Positions 23,801 to 37,513 of a DNA stretch of 64,000 nt are shown piece by piece (position 1 is the stretch's first letter; the number at the start of each line of letters is the position of its first letter). Under the pieces are notes generated by a model. It was given only the letters and a program-made list of their open reading frames with translations, searched no databases and was not told the origin of the DNA. The stretch is from Penicillus capitatus (Eukaryota; Chlorophyta): assembly GCA_965649825.1 (NCBI GenBank), contig OZ287696.1, positions 2,232,001 to 2,296,000 on the forward strand. Direction: 5' to 3'. The position numbers and the translations under genes were made by a program.

Positions 23801-25842
23801 CCTGCCAGATGAGGAAGGCTCTCTTGCGTTTCAGACCCAGTGCCTTGAGAATCTACAAGGAAGCTGCTCAGTGGCATGGACAGGCAGATGTGGTCGACGT
23901 TGGACACTTCGATGACGAGATTCATCCGATCGAATTCGGATTTGAGTCTCGGCCACACTTCTAACACACGTGTGACGGTGCTATTGACTCGAAGCTTGGC
24001 ATCCTTTCCTTTAAAGGCAAGGAGCATTCGGATGGTCTTCATCTGCACTTCGATCAGCAGAGGCAGAATCCCACGACGCATGTAGATGCTTTCTGCCTCG
24101 TTGTAAAAGGCAATCACCTGCCATTGGAGACAATCGTGCAAGATCACGCACAAATGGCTATTCCTTGACGGACCTGGTTCAGCAATTCTGGCACCTCCCT
24201 TATGGCATTCCACATGCGTTGATCTCCGTAACCTATGCCGCATGCATCGAATACCGATTCCTTTGCCAGATCCATCGCATCTACGGCCAACAGATTTTCC
24301 ACTGTCATTAAAAACGTGCCAGTCGACGTGTAGGAGAGGATGGAGTGGAAGATGTGTGACCAGCTCCGTTGTGTGAGAGCGCTTCGATAGTATCCATGCC
24401 GTTAATCGAACTAAGGTCCACACGACATGCATTCGATCGACTCCACATAGACGATGCGCACTTTCTCTTAGGAATCGCGTCTGTCTCGATCAACGCCTCC
24501 AAGACCTGCAGAGTCCATAGAGTGCGTGCATTGAGTGAGATGCCTAATGTCGCTGCGGACCGACCTTGGCTTCTGCCATGCCTTCAACAGCGGCGGCTCC
24601 CCATACGGCATCGCCACAATAGCGTGATAGCTCAACACATGTGTTATAATGCTCGTAAGCATCTCTTGGTGATCCGGCCAACATGCTCCAATCCCCAAAG
24701 AGCTTTTGCATCCGGGTGTGTCGGCGCCTCAGGCGCACCTCCTGAAATACCACACATGCATTAGTCAAACGCGCACGCGTTTGCCACGTCGCTGTACATC
24801 TTCTGTTCCAAGTCTCTTGGTGATTTCATCGGTGACATTGGCGTAGCCAAAGATCTCTGGCTGATCCATGACAGTGGTCAGGCTCAGCATCCCGACGGAG
24901 AGATTCAGCATCCCTTGTTGCAGCTCCATCAGCAAATAAGCCGCGAAATCGTGCATGAACACTTCGACATTGTGTTCGAGTTCCGTCGGACTGCCTAAAG
25001 ACATCCAATGCCTCTCATAGGAGCATCCCAGTAGACGGACGCATCACTGACATTTGGGAAACATGATGAGATGCTCCTTCTGTCGTCCGTTCTGACTCAT
25101 CTCATCATCGACTGGCTCAAACGCAAAGCACCGTACCGTCACCGAATTAGGAAACTGCCTGGATCCAAGGCGATATCCTTCATTGATGTGACAGGTGTGA
25201 TCCCTCACTTGCACATCTTCTCGAACTCGGCATAGGCTTTTGGAATGTCTGGTGAACTCGGGCAATGACACAGTCCAATGACACCCAATACTGCTCGACT
25301 GGCATAGAGACATGCCAAGGAACTCTGCTGCAATAACGTTCCCTGCAAGAAGACAACAAACACATCGATCGGCACATCGTTGTTGTGTCTTACCGTTAAG
25401 AATCTGAAATTCAAGCATCCTTTATTCCACGGCAGATACTTGAATGGGCTTTTCTGCTTTTCGTGGTGAAAAGATCGCACGGTCGATAATCGTACCTAAC
25501 AGAGCACAGAGGGACATCTTGTGCAGGTGTATGTGTGTGAGGGGGGAATGGCGAAGGGAATGGGTCATGAGGAAGGAGAGAGGTAGCCTACCCCCAATTC
25601 CCCCATCGTGGCGCATTTCTTTCGCAAAGAAAGGGGATCGTTACGCACGTGACGGTATTTCTGGACCAGGGCTTCGTAGTCACGAAGGGCGCTTTCTGGA
25701 ACGGCCCCCACGGGCAACAGCGCCTAGACAGAGCGCCACAAAGACAGGTCATCTCCATGCTCACACCACAGGAAGGAACGCCACGCACGACGCGGATTTC
25801 GGAGGAAGAGAGAACGTTGAGTTCCTTCTCGATGAGCTTCAT
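20866..25842 (-). CDS. TRAPPC9: TRAPP II subunit TRAPPC9/Trs120
   Basis: Large subunit of the TRAPP II tethering complex, a GEF for Rab11-type GTPases at the trans-Golgi. Fourteen exons: 25842-25789, 25723-25649, 25495-25394, 25342-25209, 25158-25052, 24994-24777, 24741-24565, 24505-24361, 24301-24174, 24117-23908, 23852-23739, 23680-23363, 23320-22391, 22332-20866; 4179 nt, 1392 aa. Diagnostic blocks: EIRVALLPVGAVPESALRDY, EKQKSPFKYLPWNKGCLNFR, GVIGLCHCPSSPD, VRCFAFEPVD, RMQKLFGDWSMLAGSPRDAY, and Ig-like beta-rich C-terminal half. Introns are 35-153 nt. The 42-nt intron 23362-23321 is a multiple of three and ends in TAG, which would otherwise be an in-frame stop. Starts 163 bp from the divergent DeSI gene. 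Confidence 0.93.
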
Positions 25843-26005
25843 CGCTAAGGCAGAGACGAACGTACACACACGTTAGGGATCGATTCCCGAACGAACATAC
25901 GCCTAAAAACCGCTGCTCTGCATCGAAGGGGGCGACCATCGTCGTACGTATAGGTGTGCGTGCGTTCGTACATACCTGCTCTGTACGTCATCGACCATCT
26001 CTACC

Positions 26006-26896
26006 ATGGGCCGAAGCAAAAACGATTCCTCGGCGTCTGGAACACAAGATGTCACGGTGTTTCTCAATGTTTATGACCTATCCGAGCAGAATGATTATCT
26101 ATACTGGTGTGGCTTCGGCGTCTTCCATACGGGTGTCGAGGTTTTTGGCTCCGAATTTGCTTATGGAGGTCGGACGGTCGTGTCATAACGATATCTTTGG
26201 CATTTCTGTGACGCAGGACACGATTTCGATGCGTCCGGTATCTTTGCAACGGAGCCCAAGAAGCCTCCAGGACCAGGTAGGTATGAGGGTACAAGAATTT
26301 GATGTGACGTGTCTGCCATATCTATGTAGTGGAGTTTCGCAAGAGCATTCCAATGGGCGCCTGTCGTCTCAGCAACAGGGAAGTGAAGAGGTTGATCGTG
26401 GAGATGGGCAAGGACTATCGGGGAAATGCATATCACCTGCTTCAAAAGAATTGCAACCACTTCGCGAACGAACTCTGTCAGAAACTCGTCGGCAAAAGTG
26501 CCCCGACCTGGGTCCACTTCTCACTCTTTCTCATTGAGTGACTGACTGAGCAAACGACTTTCGATGCATGCTTAGATCAATCGCCTGGCCGGCCTTGCTG
26601 TCTTGTGCCACTGTTTTCTACCTGCCACATGGGTACCTCCTCTCAATACCCCTAGTCAACTACCAGAAGGAGGTTCCTGCATACATGTCACTCTTTCTTG
26701 TGTGACGGTTCACAGTATCTGGATGTTAGATGTGATGCGAACAACGGAGCATCAGACACTGCTCCGTGCTCCACGTTCCGATGCCTATGCCGAACCAGAA
26801 GGCATGACCACAACCGCCTCGGACGAGTCCTTTCCGTCAGATCTACAGAGAGATTCCAGTTTCGAATCGGAGCTCCCCGTCGTCATCAATGGATAA
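26006..26896 (+). CDS. DeSI/PPPDE-type peptidase
   Basis: Papain-fold isopeptidase family (deSUMOylating or deubiquitinating). Exons 26006-26168, 26217-26276, 26330-26511, 26576-26896; 726 nt, 241 aa. Catalytic His lies in FHTGVEVFGSEFAYGGHDF and catalytic Cys in LLQKNCNHFANELC. VYDLSEQN is the usual N-terminal strand. Intron 2 (53 nt) has TGATGTGAC at 26300-26308. Exon 4 may contain a further 57-nt GT-AG intron starting at 26669 (multiple of three, GTTCCT...ATGTTAG), which would give 222 aa; both versions stay open. The last 60 residues are acidic and disordered. Confidence 0.88.
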
Positions 26897-27130
26897 TAAA
26901 TTTAATATACCCCAGCAATATAACCGCAATTAATGTGTAACCTTCTTCAAAGATGGCCGGTGCAGATGGATCCTTTGGAGTGTCCTCGTCCAATGTTCTA
27001 TCCCTGTTCTTTCTTCAAGTCTCTCCCTGTCTTGATGGATGGTGATGAAAATTGCGGTCGGCCGTTGTAGAGAGATAGACATTGTATACTTGATCGTCTG
27101 ATCAGCGTTGTTGTTGTTGGTGGTGCATCG

Positions 27131-28163
27131 TTAGATATAGTTGATGGGACCTTCCAGGCTTCCGGTGGAGAACTGTCGCACGATCGGTTCGTCCGTCGTC
27201 CTGAATTGCTCCGTTGTGCCTGCAACGTCACGACGCGTTTCTGCATCGCGAGATGGGTGATGGTAATGATGTGACCTTCCCATGCCACGACGCCATCGTG
27301 CAGGAAAATGAGACGATCGACGGCGCGACGAATCGTTGAGTACTGATGTGTGACCACGACATAGCTTCGGATACTCAAACCATTCGTAGATGTCTCTTCT
27401 GGATCATGCATCCTCCGCATGAGATCTTCGATAACCGTCGAGGCAACGGGATCCAACCCAGCCGTCGGTTCGTCATACATCAGGACCTAGACGCATAATA
27501 CATATCGCTCGAATGTATTGGCGGTGATGGAGGTCACACTTGCTCACTCTTTGATCGATGGTCACGAACAATAGCACGAGCCAATGCCACGCGTTTCTTC
27601 ATTCCACCCGATAACTGAGATGGATACAGGTGCTCCACTCCCTTCACGCAACGTCTGAGCGTCACGAAATGTGTGAGAGGTCACACTTTGAGGCCGACTT
27701 TTCCCAAACAGTCCCGCACAAGCATTTCGATCTTGGCCTTGCGCAGCCGGGAATGCTCGTAGAGCAAGAAACCGACATTCTCTCCCACCGTCAACGAATC
27801 AAAGAGGGCACCACTCTGAAACACCATGCCGATACGGAGTCCTTCCGAAGTGGTCATATCCGACAGCAGTCCCATTCTTCTCACTCCTTTGATCAAAATC
27901 TCACCCTAACCCACGCGACCCAGATCCCATCGCAGAAGGATCGATCGTATGGATCTTGCCTCATCTGGTGCTAACAGTCCAGCCATCAGGCGCAACGTTG
28001 TCGATTTGCCTGATCCCGATGCGCCAATGATTCCAACCGCCTCGCCACGGTAGATCTTGAAACTCGCCCCACTCAAGATCCTCTTCGTTCCGAAGCTCTT
28101 ATGCACATCGCGTAGTTCGATCAGCACTTCTCCTTTTCGTGACGTCTTCGTCTCGGCGAACAT
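27131..28163 (-). CDS. TGD3: TGD3/MlaF-type ABC transporter ATPase
   Basis: ATPase of an Mla-type lipid importer; in plants TGD3 drives ER-to-plastid lipid transfer from the inner envelope. Exons 28163-27960, 27905-27687, 27641-27540, 27486-27276, 27219-27131; 825 nt, 274 aa. Walker A GIIGASGSGKST, Q-loop VFQSGALFDSLTVGENV, signature LSGGMKKRVALARA, Walker B/D-loop VLMYDEPTAGLDP, H-loop VVVTHQ, and the family-typical tail RQFSTGSLEGPI. Intron 1 (27959-27906) is GC-AG with the standard GCAAGA donor. The frame is closed just upstream of 28200, so a targeting presequence may lie in an unplaced 5' exon. Diverges from GCN1 (268 bp). Confidence 0.9.
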
Positions 28164-28431
28164 CGACGCCGTACCGTTGGCATTTTTCGACGAGGACAAC
28201 GACTACAGCCACAAAGCCGCGTGTTGACGAGAGACGCCACAGATGCGTGGGCGTGACGTTGTTCAGAGGTGTCGAGGATTCGAGACTGCTATTGTTGTTG
28301 CTGATGCCGTGGACGAGACATCGGTGACGGTGTCGATGGCCAACGCTTCTGGTCAAGGCGAAGGGCGCGACCCTTGGGACACATGGTCGATATTGCATCC
28401 ACTGCATTCTAACGTCATTTGTGCAACGATC

Positions 28432-31400
28432 ATGTCGGAAAGCGACGAAGCGGCATTGTTTGCCGAAGCTCGTACACGACTTTATGAGAACGGCCGTCTG
28501 CGTTCGGCGTTATGGGATGAGACGGGAAGAGTGACGGAAGCTGTAGGGAAGCCAGGTATCCATCGCCTCATAGAAGCATGCTTTCGTCAGATGTGGTATC
28601 AGATGTCGTGGAGCGTCATGCTTCGACGCTGGCGGCGCTGATACTGGAGGCCAATAGCTGCGTTGCTGACCGGGCCCTGCGGCGCGGCGTCGAGCGCGTT
28701 CTGCGTCGCGCCCTACGTCAGACAACGTTTTTTAAGACCTTCGCCGGGGCGGTTGTTAAGTATGGTTCCACTCACCCACGGGGAAAGAGTGAGAGCTACT
28801 ACTTAGCAAAATGGATCGTATGGATCATGAGGCGACTCTCGCTGCCCGAAAGCCAAAAACCGATTTCGAGACTCCTCCATGTCGCCGGGCGTTGCTTGGA
28901 TCGACTGCAAGAGCGCGATTTTGGACGGGCTGCTCGACGATGGCGGCGGCTGGCGGCTACAGATGCGGCATTCCGCAATGAGATGTGGTCCATCGCTGTC
29001 GAAACGGGATCGACGTCGCTTTTGCGATTGGTCTGCGATGCTATCGCCTCTTCGGAGCGCGATCCCCTTCGTCCTGCATTGCTCACACACTACTGCACGA
29101 ATATCCTTGCATCGAAGACTCCACCCACTCCTACCGCCATCTGTGCCTGCAGATCTCTCATAGGATCACTGACTCGGACAGAGTTCGCCGAGACGGTGCT
29201 TCCGGCATTGACCCGAGCACTGCGTCGAAATCCCGAAGTGGTATTGGACATTGCGTGTGCTCTGTTCCGTGATCTGCATTTGGATGTGAGTCTCTTTGGA
29301 TTGGAGTTGCAGAAATCTCTTCTCTCACTCATTCGTCACACCAGTGCCACCGTTCAGGCAGACGCCTGTGATGTCCATTCAGCCATCGCAAAGCTCATGA
29401 GTGATCGAGACGTTCTGCAACAAATGGTCTGTACACTCGAAGACATCGTGAGTGGAAAGAGTGAGGGAAAAGTGAAGAACATCCATGAACGGCTCTCTTT
29501 GATCAAGTCCATTGGCGGACTCTCAGCTTCGCCATCCAAGAAACCAGAATTCAGCTGTCACATCACCACCTCTTTAGCCGCATTATATGAACAAGAGGGT
29601 ACGCGATGGGACCCTGTCGGAGTAAGGGAAAGTGGTTATCTGTAGTGAACGATGATGTCAAAGCAGAGGTGCTGAGAAGTACAGGCTTGTGGATGCGATC
29701 CTGTCACATCATTGCCGAAGGAGTGATCAAGATGATCAACGTCGCCTTGGCTGGAAAGGACGCCGTGCGGAACGCAGCATTGGATGCACTGACATCGTGC
29801 CGCGACAACACCACCCTCTTCTCGACAGTCTGCTGACCCCATCCACCTTATCCACTCTATCAACGGTGTCCTCCTCTGCGTCAGGGAGTGCCCTTAGTAC
29901 CTGCCCTATGTCGAGTGGTGGAGATGGGATTGGCTAAACCGGTACATCGTGCAGAGGGCGCATCGGCCCTTTTGCTTCTGGCTTTCATCTCCGCTTCCAA
30001 TCCTGACTCTGGTTGAGCGCGTCCCATCATCTTATGGACCGATGGCAAAGACATGTGTGTGGCCGTTGCAGATGACATGATTGAGAAGGCAGATATCTGG
30101 AGGCATGCCCTTGCGCCATCTTCACCCTTTTTCGATTCGGCTGTCCTTTCAAAATTCTCTGCCCCGACGTGCGAAATCCTGGCGTCCCTCTGCCAACAGC
30201 TTCTGCTGCTTCATGTTGTCCGTGTTGACAGCACACCAGGTCCGAATCCATCCCTCTCTTCTGTTGTATCATCCAGACGTGTGCATGCTCAGGATGTCTC
30301 GAACAGCTCTCTCGAGTCTTGGTCGTCCTCTGTCTCCATGGAAGCACATCTGTGCGAAGGGCATCGTTTGCTGCCGTTTTGCGTTGTCTCGGATCATCGT
30401 CCTCCCTCATGCTCAACTTCTTGGATGCCTTTCAGTATTGGATGCAGTACATGCCAGATATCACGATTCTTGCTGTCTGCCTCTTTTCCAGCAGTCACAT
30501 CATGAATGGCCTGCGCTTGCAGAGTGAGAGTGGTGATGGGGATGTACGCGTGGCGCAGAGGGATATCCGTCGACGCTATTCTGAAGCCCTGTCACATCTG
30601 CTGCCTTTTGGAATGGATCTCAGCGGTCCAGTCTTGGCAAAGCTTCTCCTGGCAGCGCATCATCCCTTGATGCAATCTCCCAGAGATGCAGGTGCCACAT
30701 GGGCCGCTTTCCTCAAGAGACATCCAGATATCGTTTCCACACTCGAACGTGAGCATCTCACGAGTCGCCTCCGCATCACAGATGGTGGATGGACAGATTC
30801 GCTGGAAGAGATTGTGACAGAACTGCAGAGTGAGATAGGACTGAAGAGTAACGATTCCAATCAGGTAACCGCCGCTCTTGTGGCCATCACCACCTGTGCC
30901 CGGCGCTTTCCTGCCGAGATCTTGACACTGCTCTCTCCCTTTCTGCATGAACATCTGGACAAGTGTGTCTGCAACCTCTCTGGTGTCAGAGCCGTGTGGT
31001 GGATGTGTTCACAGGTCCGCTGCAGATGACTTGACAGAACATGACATCTTGATCTTTAAGACGCCCGTTGGCAAACTGTTGGCCGAGTTCGAACAGACGG
31101 TCGTCATTGTCCCGGACACCAAGAAAAAACAAAAGAAAAAGAAACCCAAAGGGAGATATCGCGTGAGGCATTTCGATCATAGCCCCTTTCATTTTAGCCA
31201 TATTCCTGTGACTCTAGCAAGAGAAAGTGGCCTTTGCTGAGCAGTCCGATTCTTCTGAAGAGGAAGAGACAGAAACAGTCCTCAAGAACAAACCAACAGA
31301 AAAAACCAAGCCTGCTGCCCGATCAAAGAAATCCGGCCACTTGGACGCTGCCGAGAGACAGATGGCCTTCAGAGAAAAACAACTGCAGGAAGAAGCCGAA

Positions 31401-34400
31401 GTACGCCTCTCCTTCAAATCCGGCCACTCTTGATCATTCTGATCTCCCTGTCTTCCAGATTCGAAAAGCAGTTATGGATATCCAACGGAGGTTGGAGATT
31501 GGACTGAAGACTCTGGCGGCTTTGATTCAAGGAAACATCACGTTCGCTGCCGACCACATTGAGCAATTCTCAGACTTTGTCCTTCCTCTTCTGACCTCCG
31601 AGCTCGTCGGTTCGTCCTTACCGAATACGAGCGTATGCAGAACGGGTGATGGAGTTGCAGGAGAGGGAGCCGCTTTTGAAGTAGCAAAAGCTTTGGCCAT
31701 GAGCCTACCCGAACCTCTCCATCTGATACCCCTCGATGTGGCCGTCGTCTTGCGAATTGTCTCACTCCATGAGCACAATGGATCGATCTCTTACGAAGAG
31801 ATCCTGCAACACAGTTCTATGCTATCGGTCATGCAGGGCATGAGTGCGCTCGAAACGCAAAGTACTGAGAAACCTGCCGCTGTCCGTATGTGCTGATGAA
31901 TGGCGATGCAGGTGGTGGTGCTTTTTTCTTACTTGTGCCGATTCTGAGAATTGCCTTGCGCTCGGTGCACTCTCCTTTCTTCGATGGCGCATTAAAATGT
32001 CTGACGGATCACTGTGCGCCTGGAGAGCGTCTTCCACGATCAGCGATCTTTGATCTCCTCTACCTCGTTCTCTCGCACAGCCCTGCCCTAAAGTCTGTCT
32101 TCTCCCATTGTCCATTCACAGGAGCTCAATGCGATGTCTTCTCAGAAGTACCGTCGTGGGTGCTCTGAAACAGCTGTGTCTGGATCTGCTGGATAATGAG
32201 CTGTCCGCTTTGCTCGAGGGTCTGCTCTTCGCCAGCCCTGCTGTCCGTGCGGCTGCCTTGGAGGCATTGTCTCTAGTGCCGGCCTTAACAACCGGGATGT
32301 CGCTGGAAGATGACAAGATTGCTTCTCTGTTGCTCTTGGCATGTCATGACGTCGATCCACAGAACGCCACACGTGCTCAGGAGTTGCATGCAATCTCCAG
32401 AGCATCTATTACAGAAGAACAGATGGATATCTTGTATCCACTCATGGGACACGAGACAGACGACATCCGCCATGCAACGGTCGGAGCATTGGGCGAATTT
32501 CTGGAAACGCACCCACGCAAAACGCAACGGCTCATCGTCATGGTCATCGACACACTCAAAGGTCGAGGCCCTCTGCCATCCACCTACACTTCTATGTCTG
32601 GTTCAGGTGATTGCAGTCGAGAGTGGTTTCTGGGCGGTGCTCTGTTCTTTGAGTTATGTGGGAAGCTCTTTGCGCCGGCTCAGACCAAAATGGCCGTCGA
32701 TTTTCTCTTGACTCATGGACTGACCCATCCTGACGATGTGATCCGTGAGAAAATGGTCGTTGCGGGACTGGCTCTTGTCGATGCCTACGATCCCCGCGAT
32801 CTCGATGTTCTCTTTGAACTGGTGGATCAGAAACTGGAAGAAGCAAAGGATCACGAACGCAACACCACAACCGATGATCACATGCGAGAAGGCGCCATTG
32901 TTCTGCTGGGCTCATTGGCCAAGCATCTCAGCCCAGATGACACACGTGTCAAAGACATCATTGCCAATTTGCTGGACGTTCTCTCCACCCCTGCCGAATC
33001 CGTCCAGCGTTCCGCATCCATCTGTCTATCTCCGCTAATGGCCAAATGCCAGTCCGATGCAGCATACGCGACTGAGATCGTCACGAGGCTGAAGAAACAA
33101 GTGGCAGAGGGGACAGACTACGGACAGCGACGCGGAGCTGCCTATGGCGTTGCCGGAGTGGTCAAAGGATGCGGCATCAGTGCTCTCAAGAACTACCAGA
33201 TCATGGATACACTGATGGCCTATGTTGAAGACAAGGCCAATGCAGCAGCACGGGAAGGGGGCATCTCGGCATTCGATTGCTTGAGTCAGCGACTGGGGAA
33301 GCTCTTTGAGCCATACGTCATTCATATTCTTCCCATTCTCCTGACCTGCTTCGGAGATGCAGCTCTGTCCGTGCGCCAGACCACAGCCGAAGCATCCAAG
33401 ACCATCATGCACAATCTCTCTGCTCCCGGAGTCAAACTCGTTCTGCCTTTGCTGATGAAAGGACTGGAGGAAAAGGCGTGGAGAACGAAGCAGGGGAGTA
33501 TTCAGTTGTTGGGTGCCATGGCTTGGTGTGCACCTAAGCAGCTCTCGACCTGTTTGCCAGCAATCGTCCCAAAGCTCATTACTGTCTTGGCCGATCCGCA
33601 TCCCAAAGTGCACTCCGCTGCCGAATGTGCTTTGGAAGAGGTCGGTTCGACGATACGCAATCCGGAAGTGCAACAGCTGGTGCCAGATATCCTCAGTGCC
33701 ATTGCCTATCCCTCAAAGAACACCGTGAGCTGTTTGGAGAAGCTTTTGGAATCGCGATTCCAGAACACCATCGACGCTCCCAGTCTGGCATTGATCGTTC
33801 CAGTGGTGCATCATGGACTGAAAGACAGGACGGGAGAGAACAAGAAACGCGCGGCCAGAATTGTCCAGAATCTTTGCAAACTGGTGAACGATCCCAAAGA
33901 CATGGACCCCTACATTCACCTTCTGCTGCCCGAGCTCAAGAAAGGCATCGTGGATACGTTGCCGGACGTCCGTGCCCAGGCCTCCAAGGCATTGAGTGGA
34001 CTGATGTATGACATGGGTAAAGAGGCGCTTGATGAAGTGATGCCCTGGCTTCTGGAAACGCTGGAATCGAAATCTTCTGCCGTCGAGCGATCCGGTGCCG
34101 CTCAGGCCGTCGCCGAAGTGCTGGCCGTTTTTGGCGATGCCTATTTTGAGAGTCTCTTGCCAAAGATCTTGCAGAACTGCTCTTCAGCGAACGCCATTCT
34201 CCGCGAAGGTGGCATCGCCGTCCTGCGTTTCCTCCCCTTCAGCATGCCAGATCTCTTCCAGAGCAAACTGGACGTCGCCCTCCCTTGCATTCTGGATGGA
34301 CTGGCAGATGAGAACGAATCGGTACGGGATATCAGTCTGGGAGCTGGACGGACATTGGTCGATGTCTATGCTCAGACATCGCTTCCTGTCATCTTGCCAG

Positions 34401-37291
34401 CTGTCGAGAAAAGCCTCTTCCATGCCAACTGGAGAATTCGACAGAGCTCCGTCGAGTTGCTCGGCAATTTGATCTTCAAAGTCGCCGGGACGTCGGGGAA
34501 GATCAAACTCGATGGAGGATCGGATGATGAGGGTCCAGCCACACAGAGCTGTGGACGAAATCTGATCAAGGCTTTGGGACTTGAACGCCGCAATGCCGTT
34601 CTGGCAAAGCTCTATATCGCACGGTCGGATGTCCAACACCCTGTTCGCACAGCAGCCTTGCACATTTGGAAGACCGTGGTGGTGAACACGCCCAAAACGC
34701 TGATGGAGATGTTAACTGCCTTGATGGATTTGATTATCGAGATGCTGGCGTTTGGTGAAGAAGACAGTCGACAGACCTCGGCGCGTTGCCTGGGAGAGCT
34801 CGTTCGCAAAATGGGCGACCGATTTCTGCCCAAGATCATTCCGATCATGGAATCGTGTTTTTCGTCTGAGAGCATCGAGACGAGGGAAGGGGTGTGTTAT
34901 GGACTGAGAGAATTGCTGGACAGTCTGAGCAATGCACAGATGGCAGAGTATCTCCCTGTTCTGCTGCCGACGATCCAATCCACCTTGTGTGACGAGAACT
35001 CCGCTGTGCGCATCTCCTTTCCTCTCTGTCATCATCATCTTGTTTTCAGGTTCGTGAGGCGGCGGCTGTGGCATTCGATGCTCTGTTTAAGGCAGGCGCC
35101 AGTTCCGTCGTGGAGTCCGTGATTCCAGACCTTATGCACAAACTCGAGCAGGAGAAGATGAGTGATCAGGCGCTGGAAGGATTGAGAGTGATCTTGTCCA
35201 TTCGACCTCACACTTTTGAAAACATGATTCCGAAGCTCCTGAGAGATCCCACGACGTCACGAAGACTGACGGCATTCGGTGCATTGGCAGAGGTCGCGCC
35301 TGGAGCATTGAGAGCACATCTGGCGTTTCTCCTCAGACATCTGATGAAGATCGGCAGCGAAACGAGCGACGCCACGGAACGCATCACAGCCGCCAGAGAA
35401 GCTGGGAAGAAGGTACGGCTTCGTTCTCTCCTGACCACCCGATCAGGGTCTGGATGCAGGTGATGCGCGTGTACCCTGAAGACCACCTTCAGTCTCTCGT
35501 GGCCGAATTGAAGAAGGGTCTGGAAGACAGTTCCCTTCGCCTCTGTGCCTCGATCTTGATAGCAGCATTGGCCGATGCTCGGCCCATTACGGATTACGTC
35601 GAGTCGCTCTTGCAGTCTTTGGTTTCTCTTATGAGTGAGGAAGATCCTGTCGTCTTGACGGAATGCTGGAAGGCAATGCGGTCCGTTGCGGGAACCGTGG
35701 CCAAAGAGATGCGCCCAACCTTCGTTCGGTTTGTCACTCTTTTTCTCACTCTTTATTTTGACGGCCATTGCATTTCAGCGTGCTCAGCGATGCCGTCGAT
35801 ACGGCTAAAGAGAGAGAACGGAGAAAAGACCCATCAAAGACTGCCATTATCGTTCCAGGCTTCTGCCTTCCCCAAGGCATCGCCCCTATTCTGCCTTTCT
35901 ATATCGAAGGCGTCCAGGCATCCCCGTCTTGTCATGTGTGCAAAACCCGTTGACGATATGTCATATAGGGAGCATCGGGTGATCTGAGAGAATCGTCTGC
36001 TACAGGATTGGGCGATTTGGTGTTTGTCATGGATGCTGCATCACTGAAGCCCTTTGTCGGGTTGATCATGGGTCCACTGATCCGCATCATCAACGATCGT
36101 TTTCCATGGCAAGTCAAACTGGCCATTCTGAAGACGATGGGACAGCTGATCTCGAAGGCTGGGGATGAGATGCGCAAATTTGTGGCCGCCTTGCAGCCCA
36201 TTTTCCTCAAATGTTTGCCAGATCCGACAGAATCGATCCGAGACAGCGCCGCCAAAAATCTCGGCCACTTGACTCGATTGAGTCCACGTATTGACCCTCT
36301 GATCAACAACCTCGGCACTTTTGCTGTCAAAACGGAACCTCCCATGCGCAATGCCTATCTCACCGCTATGGCTGAAGCCCTGACAATCAGCGGCGAAAAA
36401 ATCTCGCCGCCTGTCCTGCAGAAAACAGGGACCGTTCTTCTGGACCTTCTCTCCTCTACAGGTCATCTACCTGATGATGTGACAGGTGGATAACATGTGT
36501 ATGCATGGTAGATGAAAACGAAGACAACACGATTGCCTTGGCGGTCTGCTTTGGCAGCTTCTGCAAACACTGTGCGGCAGAGACCATGATCGATGTGTTA
36601 CAGAAGCGGCTCTCAGAGAACGCAGCGATCTGGACAGAACGTCTCTTGACAGCGGTTCTGATGGCAACGATTGCGAAACACAGCACGCAACGACTTCAAG
36701 AAACGGAGCTCCTTCCACTCTTCATCGAGGCCTTGACCAAGGTCTCCATCTCGCATACATGCCTCGTCCTTCACCTCTGTTTCTCAGTTTGCCAGAGATG
36801 ACAGTATTCCTGTCAAGAAAGCAGCTTGTCGCGTGGCTGCTCGATTGTTCATGTCAGACAAGAGCGAAGCAGCATCCCAAGCTGCCGTCTTTGTCCTGGT
36901 CACCTGTCTCAGTCCCGATCAGAACACGGACATCCATGAAGAAGGTCTGCACCTCTCTTCTGCATCCACGCGTCCATACCGACGGTGCTGTTCTTTAGCC
37001 CTGAAGTCCATTCAGTGGATCTGTGCCGATGATGCTGAGCGAATGAAAACGCATCTGAAAGAGATCGTCCCGTTGCTCTGTGCCATGGCTCGCGATGCGG
37101 CAGGTTCTAAGAAAGCTGCGTGCGAGACAGCCATTGCATTGATTCTGGATCTGGGCGACGGATTCGACACCGTGCATACCTTTCTGGCAGACAACCCTGG
37201 AGCGACAGCCAAATCTCTCCTGACCGAGCCTTATCTTCGCAGAATCCAGCGGTTGACCAAACCCACCGAACACGAGAGCGAGACCTACTGA
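28432..37291 (+). CDS. GCN1: GCN1, eIF2-kinase activator
   Basis: Giant HEAT-repeat protein that binds colliding ribosomes and activates GCN2. Eighteen exons: 28432-28555, 28591-29598, 29646-29827, 29885-30011, 30072-30214, 30277-30982, 31026-31162, 31218-31400, 31459-31861, 31912-32092, 32146-35005, 35050-35412, 35460-35728, 35779-35917, 35969-36461, 36512-36741, 36788-36944, 36999-37291; 7998 nt, 2665 aa, essentially the size of yeast and human GCN1 (about 2670). The eEF3-like core is evident (DYGQRRGAAYGVAGVVKGCG, NAAAREGGISAFDCL, SVRQTTAEASK, EKAWRTKQGSIQLLGAMA, VPGFCLPQGIAPILP). Junction 5/6 could shift by 3 nt, exon 6 may hide a 45-nt in-frame intron (30453-30497), and intron 14 may be GC-AG. 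TGATGTGAC is in intron 15. Confidence 0.96.
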
Positions 37292-37513
37292 CAGATGTGT
37301 AAACACGCATCACATTGCATAGAAACGCACGAACAGCATCATCACGTCGATCTCGCTCCCCGCCATCACCAACCACTGCCCTTCGCCGTCTCTTTCATCG
37401 TCGTGGCATAGTTGTATGGGGTCTTCTGTCCTGGACAGAAATCAAGGCCAGCAGTCTATTGGTGCATGACAGCATCGCATGTTGACGAGAGTCCCTGTCG
37501 TTTGTTTAGAGAG

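Noticed and set aside
31886-31911. A 26-nt GT-AG intron in GCN1 (GTATGT donor)
   Set aside because: A 50-nt intron starting at 31862 uses the same acceptor, keeps frame and fits the size of the other introns better; the 26-nt option is not excluded.
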